A DNA stretch of 64,000 nt from Paenibacillus odorifer. GTDB taxonomy: Bacteria; Bacillota; Bacilli; Paenibacillales; Paenibacillaceae. Every line of letters starts with the position of its first letter. Position 1 is the first letter of the stretch. The notes under the pieces are model-generated. The model had not been told where the DNA came from, did not search any database, and was given only the letters and a program-made list of their open reading frames with translations. Below, piece after piece: positions 59,035 to 64,000 of this stretch. A program made the position numbers and the translations under genes. The DNA is taken from positions 4,340,001 to 4,404,000 of the forward strand of contig NZ_CP009428.1 in assembly GCF_000758725.1 (NCBI RefSeq). Direction: 5' to 3'.

Positions 59035-59871
59035 CTACCCTTTGAGGGAACCGGCCGTCATCTGCATGAAGGATTTGTTGGCGAACAGATAGGCCACGAG
59101 AATCGGCAGAATGGACAAGCAGGCGCCCGCCATCATATAGTGGGTCTGGGAAGCGGCTGAAATCCCGTATTTCAGGTTCGCCAGCCCGACAGTCAGCGTC
59201 TGCAGCTCCGGCTTCGTCATCGTGAACACGAGCGGCAGCAAATATTCATTCCACGCGCCGCGGAAGGTGAACAGCGCACCTACGCCGAGTCCGGGTCCGA
59301 GCAGTGGCAGAATAATTCGCCAGAAGGTGCGGCCAGGGGAGCTGCCGTCCATCAGCGCCGCCTCATCCAGCTCACGGGGAATCCCCTTCATGAAGCTGGA
59401 CAGAATGAAGAAGATCGAAGCATGGGCGGAGATCAGAATCAATATGACCCCCCACAGGCTGCTGTGCAGATGAAGCTTGACCATCAGATCAAACTGCGGA
59501 CGCAGCACGACCGCCCCTACTGCCACGAACATAGTGAAGGATTGCAGGCCGATATACAATTTCTTGCCTGCAAAATCCATCCGGTCCACCACATAAGCCG
59601 CCATGGATGATACCAGCAGCGTGCCAACCACCGCCGCCAGAGAGACAATCAGGCTGTTCAGCGTATATCTGGAGAAATTCGCCTGCGCCCAGGCTTCGGC
59701 ATAGTTCGAGAAGTGCCAGCTATCCGGCAGGAAGGTGGCTCCCGCAGTCAGTTCGGCATTTGTCTTGAAGGAGCCGAGAATGGTGATAACGACCGGAATC
59801 AGGGTGATAAAAGCAAATGCCAGCAAAAAAATCCACAGGATGATATTGCCCAGTATGGTTCTTAGTCTCAT
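59035..59871 (-). CDS. Sugar ABC transporter permease (MalG type, CUT1)
   Basis: A 278-aa permease with six membrane helices. The EAA loop reads PRELDEAALMDGSSPGRTFWRIILPLLGPGL, contacting the ATPase. The N terminus ILGNIILWIFLLAFAFITLIPVVITILGSFKTN is typical of MalG-type. GGAGAGAGGATATT gives the ATG at 59871. Four-base overlap region with the upstream permease; no ATPase gene is encoded here, so a shared MsmX-type ATPase is likely (inference). Confidence 0.94.
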   Translation of the reverse strand: MRLRTILGNIILWIFLLAFAFITLIPVVITILGSFKTNAELTAGATFLPDSWHFSNYAEAWAQANFSRYTLNSLIVSLAAVVGTLLVSSMAAYVVDRMDFAGKKLYIGLQSFTMFVAVGAVVLRPQFDLMVKLHLHSSLWGVILILISAHASIFFILSSFMKGIPRELDEAALMDGSSPGRTFWRIILPLLGPGLGVGALFTFRGAWNEYLLPLVFTMTKPELQTLTVGLANLKYGISAASQTHYMMAGACLSILPILVAYLFANKSFMQMTAGSLKG

Positions 59872-59885
59872 AATATCCTCTCTCC

Positions 59886-60788
59886 TCAATCGGTCTGATT
59901 CATACGTCTGGATGCGTAGAAATAAATGAGCGATATGATCCCGACGATGACCGCAGACACGAAGGCGACCGCACTGCCGTATCCGAACTCTTGGACCTGG
60001 ACCGCCGCGCTGCCTCCGCCGACAGGGAAAAATAATTTGTACAAATACAGGAACATCACCTCTGTCTTGCCTACGGGGCCGCCTTCGGTCAGCACCATAA
60101 TGCTCTCGTAGCCCTTCAAAGCTGTAATGATCGCCAGCATAATGACCATCTGCATGACAGGCCCGAGCATTGGCAGGGTGACATAGCGGAACTGCTGGAT
60201 TCTGCCTGCTCCGTCCAGGGAAGAGGCCTCATAAACATCCTCCGGGATATTCTGCAGACCGGCGAGGAAGAGCAGCATGTAATTGCCGACCGCCCCCCAG
60301 GCTGCAACCAGAATGACGGTGAGCATGGCATATTTCGGCCCCAGCCAGTCCACACCGGAATCGGAAAGGCCCGAACGGATCAGAAACTGGTTGAGAATCC
60401 CGTTATACGAGTTAAAGATCGTGAAGAAGACTACGGCCATTACGGCAGTACTGATGACGGTCGGCATGAAGAAAATCCCCCGCAGCAGCTGTCTGCCCCG
60501 CAGCCCTCGATTCAATATGGCGGCCAGCAGCAGAGCCAGCGGAATGGTGATCAGCAACTTGCCGCCTGCATAGACAAACGTGTTACCCACCGACTCCCAG
60601 AACTGGGTATCCTTCAGGATGCGTCTGAAATTGGCCAGCCCGGTAAACCGGGCCGTTCCGAACCCTTTGTAATCATAGAACATATAGCGGAACGCCCAGG
60701 CAATCGGATAAATCCCGAGGACCAACGTGAGCAAGGCACTTGGAAAGATAAAGCTGTATGAAAATAAGGCTTGTTTTGTTTTGTTCAT
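59886..60788 (-). CDS. Sugar ABC transporter permease (MalF type, CUT1)
   Basis: A 300-aa permease with six helices, partner of the MalG-type gene. The EAA loop is PEDVYEASSLDGAGRIQQFRYVTLPML. SALLTLVLGIYPIAWAFRYMF and YESIMVLTEGGPVGKTEVMFLYLYKLFF are family-typical. It lies 104 bases after the solute-binding gene on the same strand. Confidence 0.94.
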   Translation of the reverse strand: MNKTKQALFSYSFIFPSALLTLVLGIYPIAWAFRYMFYDYKGFGTARFTGLANFRRILKDTQFWESVGNTFVYAGGKLLITIPLALLLAAILNRGLRGRQLLRGIFFMPTVISTAVMAVVFFTIFNSYNGILNQFLIRSGLSDSGVDWLGPKYAMLTVILVAAWGAVGNYMLLFLAGLQNIPEDVYEASSLDGAGRIQQFRYVTLPMLGPVMQMVIMLAIITALKGYESIMVLTEGGPVGKTEVMFLYLYKLFFPVGGGSAAVQVQEFGYGSAVAFVSAVIVGIISLIYFYASRRMNQTD

Positions 60789-60892
60789 CTGGTTTCTTAC
60801 GGCTCCTCTCCCTTGCGGCCAGAGCAGAGGGAGAGGAAAGCTGCTTCCCCATCCCTCTGCTTTGGCCTATATCTCTATCCCTAACCTTCCGT

Positions 60893-62275
60893 CTACTTGG
60901 CGAACTTGCCGCCCAGTGCGGCGGGGTCAAAGCCGGCATCCGGCTCGGCCTTCACGCCATCATTCGCAATCACGCTGTCCAGTGCAGTGTTATAGCGTTT
61001 GTTCAGATCGGCGATAATCGCCTTCAGATCGCCGCCGTTCAGCATATACTTGAAGAAGGCGTCATCCGATTTCATCCCTTCCGGTGCTACAGACGGATAG
61101 ACCGGCCACACTCCATCGTGCTTGTTCGGCAGGAAGCCTTCAATGCCGTTCACATCCGGTGTCTTGGCTACTGCGCTGACGGATGGAACCATGGAGATGC
61201 CAAAGCCTTTTTCCTGATAATCCGTCAGCACCTGATCGCCGTACATGAACTCCATGAACTTCCAGGCTGCTCCTTTGTGCTCCGACTTCGAGCTCAGCGC
61301 CAGCCACTGGCCCCCGAGGAAGCCCGAAGCCCCCTTCACGGTGCCGTCGATGGTCGGAACCGGAGCGGCTGCCCAGTCAATCTTGGCCGGGAACTGATTC
61401 TTGTAGACGCCCGGCTCCGAGGAGTAGGACATATACATTCCGATTTTGCCCTCTGCAAACTGCGACCGCAGCGGATCAATATCCAGTGATTCCACACCCG
61501 GCAGCATGCTGCCGTTGTCCCGGATCTGCTTAAAGGCATTGATGATCGGCTCGAAGCCGCTGAAATCGTAGCGGGCCGTCTTGAAATCATACCCGAAGCC
61601 GCCGTAGCCGCTCATCTCCGCAATCACCCGCGCCGAACGCCCGAACGCGCTTCCGGGGCTTTTGAAGTTCTGGGCGAAGCCGTAAGCGCCATCCGCTTTA
61701 CCGGCTTCCGTCAATTTTTTGGCGGTTTCCACCAGCTCCTGCAGGGTAGCCGGCGGATGCTCAACGCCTGCTTTGGCGAACAGATCCTTGTTGTATACAA
61801 GACGCATGGTTGTTCCATAATTCGGCAGACTGTAACGCTTGCCGTCGAATTCATTCAGATCCGGCATGGCCGGGAATTTCGTCTTCAGCTCATCGGTGAG
61901 GAACTCGTCAATAGGAGCGAGAAAGCCTTTTTTGTAGAAGGTCTGGATGGTATTCTCCTTCACCCGGATTACATCCGGCGCATCGGAGGTCTGGAAGGAC
62001 AGATCGAGTGCGGTATCGAAGTCGTCGCCCTTGACGACCAGTTCCACCTCAATCCCGTCGGTATTGGTTGCGTTGAACTCGGCTACCTTGTCCTTCACGA
62101 AATCCGCATCATGACGGTCGCCGGTCCAGTAGCTGATTTTGGTCTTGTCCCCCGAGCCGCCTGTCTTCCCGTCTCCCTTACCTTCTGCAGCATTGCCGCC
62201 GTTACCGTTGCCGCAGGCTGTCAGGCCAAGTGCCAGGACCAGGCTCAGAGATGTTATTAGCATACGCTTCATCAT
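60893..62275 (-). CDS. Sugar ABC transporter substrate-binding lipoprotein
   Basis: A 460-aa extracellular solute-binding protein (SBP_bac_1, CUT1). Signal peptide with lipobox LTACG (Cys about residue 21), a Gly/Asn/Lys-rich linker, then DKTKISYWTGDRHDADFVKD, APDVIRVKENTIQTFYKKGF, YSLPNYGTTMRLVYNKDLFA and GQWLALSSKSEHKGAAWKFMEFM. It captures the oligosaccharide for the two permeases downstream. Tandem ATGs; GGGGGAACTACCA upstream. Confidence 0.94.
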   Translation of the reverse strand: MMKRMLITSLSLVLALGLTACGNGNGGNAAEGKGDGKTGGSGDKTKISYWTGDRHDADFVKDKVAEFNATNTDGIEVELVVKGDDFDTALDLSFQTSDAPDVIRVKENTIQTFYKKGFLAPIDEFLTDELKTKFPAMPDLNEFDGKRYSLPNYGTTMRLVYNKDLFAKAGVEHPPATLQELVETAKKLTEAGKADGAYGFAQNFKSPGSAFGRSARVIAEMSGYGGFGYDFKTARYDFSGFEPIINAFKQIRDNGSMLPGVESLDIDPLRSQFAEGKIGMYMSYSSEPGVYKNQFPAKIDWAAAPVPTIDGTVKGASGFLGGQWLALSSKSEHKGAAWKFMEFMYGDQVLTDYQEKGFGISMVPSVSAVAKTPDVNGIEGFLPNKHDGVWPVYPSVAPEGMKSDDAFFKYMLNGGDLKAIIADLNKRYNTALDSVIANDGVKAEPDAGFDPAALGGKFAK

Positions 62276-62403
62276 TGGTAGTTCCCCCTTATATATCCCT
62301 GCTGTATTCGCTTACAACCTGATTATAGACGGATTGGCGCATCCGGATAAGGCGGGTAAGCCCACTTTAAGGGCAGATTTCTGCAGAAGCTTTATACAGT
62401 GAA

Positions 62404-62437
62404 GGGAGGCCACCTCCGCCCTGCGGACATGCCTCCC
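62404..62437 (-). terminator. GC-rich hairpin after the response-regulator gene
   Basis: GGGAGGC (62404-62410) pairs with GCCTCCC (62431-62437). The T tract is weak on the minus strand (CTTCACTG), stronger on the plus strand (GCGCATTTTTATTC), so terminator function is uncertain. Confidence 0.4.
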
Positions 62438-62447
62438 CTGCGCATTT

Positions 62448-64000
62448 TTATTCTTTTCCAAGATAATGCAGTTTGAACTCGGACGGGGTCATTCCGGTAT
62501 ATTTCTTAAACACCTCGCTGAAATAGCGCCTGTGCTCATACCCAAGATCCTGGGCGATCTCCTGAACCTGCCGTCCGCTGATCAGCATCGCCTTGGCCTT
62601 CTCCATCTTCTCGTGCATCACATACTGCTGAAACGAAATCCCCTGCACCTTCTTGAACAGGTTGGAGAAATACCCCTGGCTGAGGTTAATCTGCTTCGCT
62701 ACCTGCTCCAGCGACAGTCCCGTATCCAGATGGCTATCGATATAAGCGGCGGCCTGGCGGATAATCCGCGTGGACTCCAGGGAACGGGTCTCTGTAACCA
62801 GCGCACAGGCCTCCCGGCACAGCCCGGACAGCAGGTCCCGGATATCCTGCAGGGAAGGATGCACCTGGTTCTTCATGACGGCAATCCTGCGCTCCAGCGG
62901 CTCCACCTGCCCGTAGGGGAACTGCTCCAGCAGGACCCGGCAGATCCTGTAGCCCAGCTCATAGCCGACGCTTTCCACATAACGCGGCTCAGGCAAAAGC
63001 CCGCTGTCCAGCAGCTCCGCGAATAGCTGATCGAGCATCTGCAGGCTTTTGGCAGAATTGCCAGAACGCAGGGCGAACAGCAGCTCCTGCTCGGCGGCGG
63101 CGGAGTAGCTGTGAAGTGCGAGCGGTTTATTCTCGATATTGCTGTAAATATAGACCCCGTTGCCTCCGGTGTAGAAATGATAACCCAGCGCGCTAATCGC
63201 CTGCCTGTACGCTGCGCTCAGCTCCTGAATCGCCGCTGCGCCCAGCCCCACGCCAATGGAAAGCGTATGCCGGGAGAACCGGCTTACATTCGTGCAGCAG
63301 GCCTCCGTAACCAGCGCGGCCGTATCCGGGTCCGAGCCGTTCATGATGCAGACATACCGGTCTGTCGCCTCCCGGATGATGACGCCGCGGGTCCAGGCGG
63401 AAATCGTCTCTTCGAGAATATTGTGCAGGCTGAACCGCAGCAGCTCGACCTCCTGCACAGGCTGGCCGCTCAGTTTCTCCGTGAAATGATCGATTTCGGC
63501 GACAAACACGAAGAAATCATGCTGGTCCAGAGGGATATCGAGATAGGCCCAGCGGGAACGTGCATCCGATTCTGTCGTCTGGTGGTGCAGCAGGAAGATG
63601 AGATATTCCTGGCGGAGAATAGGCAGACTTTCTCTGATTTTGGCCTCCATCACAGCAAGTCTGGTGGTCTCCTGACGCTCCTCCCGGCACAACTCCCTGG
63701 CCTTCAGCACAGCCTGCATAATCTCGTCCAGCGAAAAGGGCTTCTTGACGAAATCAAGCGCCCCTAGTCGGATGGCTTCCTGGGCATAAGAGAACTCCGA
63801 GTAGGCGCTGAGGATAATAATCTTGCAGTCCGGAAGCACCTCCAGAATCGCCCGGGTCATCTGCAGGCCGTCCATTCTTGGCATTCGGATATCCGTCAGC
63901 ACAATGTCCGGCCGGGTCTCGCGGATAATCTGCAGCCCCGCATCACCGTCAAGCGCCGTACCGACGACCTCAATACCGTGCTCCTGCCACGGCGGCTTGC
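62448..64000 (-). CDS. YesN-type AraC response regulator, cut by the right edge
   Basis: The frame is open to the window end, so the first residues of the receiver domain are missing. Visible are the receiver (VVGTALDGDAGLQIIRE, phospho-acceptor Asp in DIVLTDIRMPRMDGLQM, Lys in DFVKKPFSLDEIM), a long central region, and a C-terminal AraC double HTH (LSLEQVAKQINLSQGYFSNLFKKVQG, VQEIAQDLGYEHRRYFSEVFKKYTGMTPSEFKL). Such regulators pair with YesM-type membrane kinases, probably the next gene beyond the edge, and switch on the adjacent sugar importer and GH130 genes. Confidence 0.93.
   Translation of the reverse strand, partial: KPPWQEHGIEVVGTALDGDAGLQIIRETRPDIVLTDIRMPRMDGLQMTRAILEVLPDCKIIILSAYSEFSYAQEAIRLGALDFVKKPFSLDEIMQAVLKARELCREERQETTRLAVMEAKIRESLPILRQEYLIFLLHHQTTESDARSRWAYLDIPLDQHDFFVFVAEIDHFTEKLSGQPVQEVELLRFSLHNILEETISAWTRGVIIREATDRYVCIMNGSDPDTAALVTEACCTNVSRFSRHTLSIGVGLGAAAIQELSAAYRQAISALGYHFYTGGNGVYIYSNIENKPLALHSYSAAAEQELLFALRSGNSAKSLQMLDQLFAELLDSGLLPEPRYVESVGYELGYRICRVLLEQFPYGQVEPLERRIAVMKNQVHPSLQDIRDLLSGLCREACALVTETRSLESTRIIRQAAAYIDSHLDTGLSLEQVAKQINLSQGYFSNLFKKVQGISFQQYVMHEKMEKAKAMLISGRQVQEIAQDLGYEHRRYFSEVFKKYTGMTPSEFKLHYLGKE

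Noticed and set aside
60758..61489. 243-codon plus-strand ORF opposite the sugar-binding protein gene
   Set aside because: Antisense shadow produced by high GC; the minus-strand lipoprotein has clear family motifs.
62466..63767. Long plus-strand ORFs opposite the response-regulator gene
   Set aside because: GC-rich antisense shadows without ribosome sites or recognisable domains.
1..64000. rRNA, tRNA, riboswitch or T-box
   Set aside because: I looked for tRNA cloverleaf arms, 16S/23S words and long structured leaders before biosynthetic genes and saw none that I could support.

Overview
The window looks like a chromosomal segment of a low-to-moderate GC, spore-forming Firmicute, most likely Paenibacillus. 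The grounds are strong AGGAGG-type ribosome sites, many TTG/GTG starts, a KinB-type sporulation kinase, a small spore-type hydrophobic peptide, a collagen-like spore-surface protein, the rbsRKDACB gene order of Bacillus subtilis, and PL11 rhamnogalacturonan lyase, GH130 and YesN-type genes typical of plant-associated Paenibacillus. The genus is an inference; no rRNA or tRNA gene was seen.

Layout. 0-6.5 kb: a gene running off the left edge, a GNAT enzyme with an unusual start, undecaprenyl-diphosphatase, an isochorismatase-like hydrolase, CsaA, an EamA transporter divergent from an AraC regulator, and an ankyrin protein. 6.5-16.9 kb: a tiny spore-type peptide, a MarR/MFS efflux pair with two copies of one operator, a DUF421 protein, a KinB-like kinase, FabZ with an unknown partner, a collagen-like protein, PaiA, and several decayed genes. 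17.0-18.3 kb: a non-coding array of about 400-bp tandem repeats. 18.4-22.9 kb: an ECF sigma/anti-sigma pair divergent from an LTA-synthase-type enzyme. 22.9-28.7 kb: the complete ribose operon with a visible promoter and operator. 28.7-38.6 kb: DinB, LysR, phosphatase, lipoprotein, an orphan oligopeptide-binding protein, a LacI/MFS pair and a phosphotransferase. 38.7-40.5 kb: a secreted PL11 lyase. 40.8-45.9 kb: a TetR-controlled MFS plus ABC exporter operon with a near-perfect promoter overlapped by a TetR palindrome. 46.0-46.6 kb: T/G-rich minisatellite and a diverged inverted copy of the 17-kb repeat. 46.6-50.4 kb: an HscC-type Hsp70, a DjlB/DjlC-type J protein and a DUF1266 protein in one operon. 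51.7-55.5 kb: a graveyard of truncated genes (adenosine deaminase joined to a Hint fragment, YdjM, DinG-like helicase, an IS5-type transposase, UPF0210). 55.6-64.0 kb: a secreted beta-helix glycosidase with CBM6, then a distinctly GC-rich cluster of GH130 phosphorylase, sugar ABC importer and YesN-type response regulator cut by the right edge.

Working together. Carbohydrate scavenging dominates (ribose import and phosphorylation, rhamnogalacturonan cleavage, beta-helix glycosidase, mannoside-type phosphorolysis with a dedicated importer). Efflux and resistance are the second theme (MarR-DHA2, LacI-MFS, TetR-MFS-ABC, APH-like kinase, five GNAT genes of which two are broken). The most distinctive intact system is the HscC/J-protein/DUF1266 chaperone operon, whose J protein carries HPE in place of HPD. 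It resembles the poorly understood E. coli hscC neighbourhood and is not wholly new. I did not find a clearly undescribed system that I could defend.
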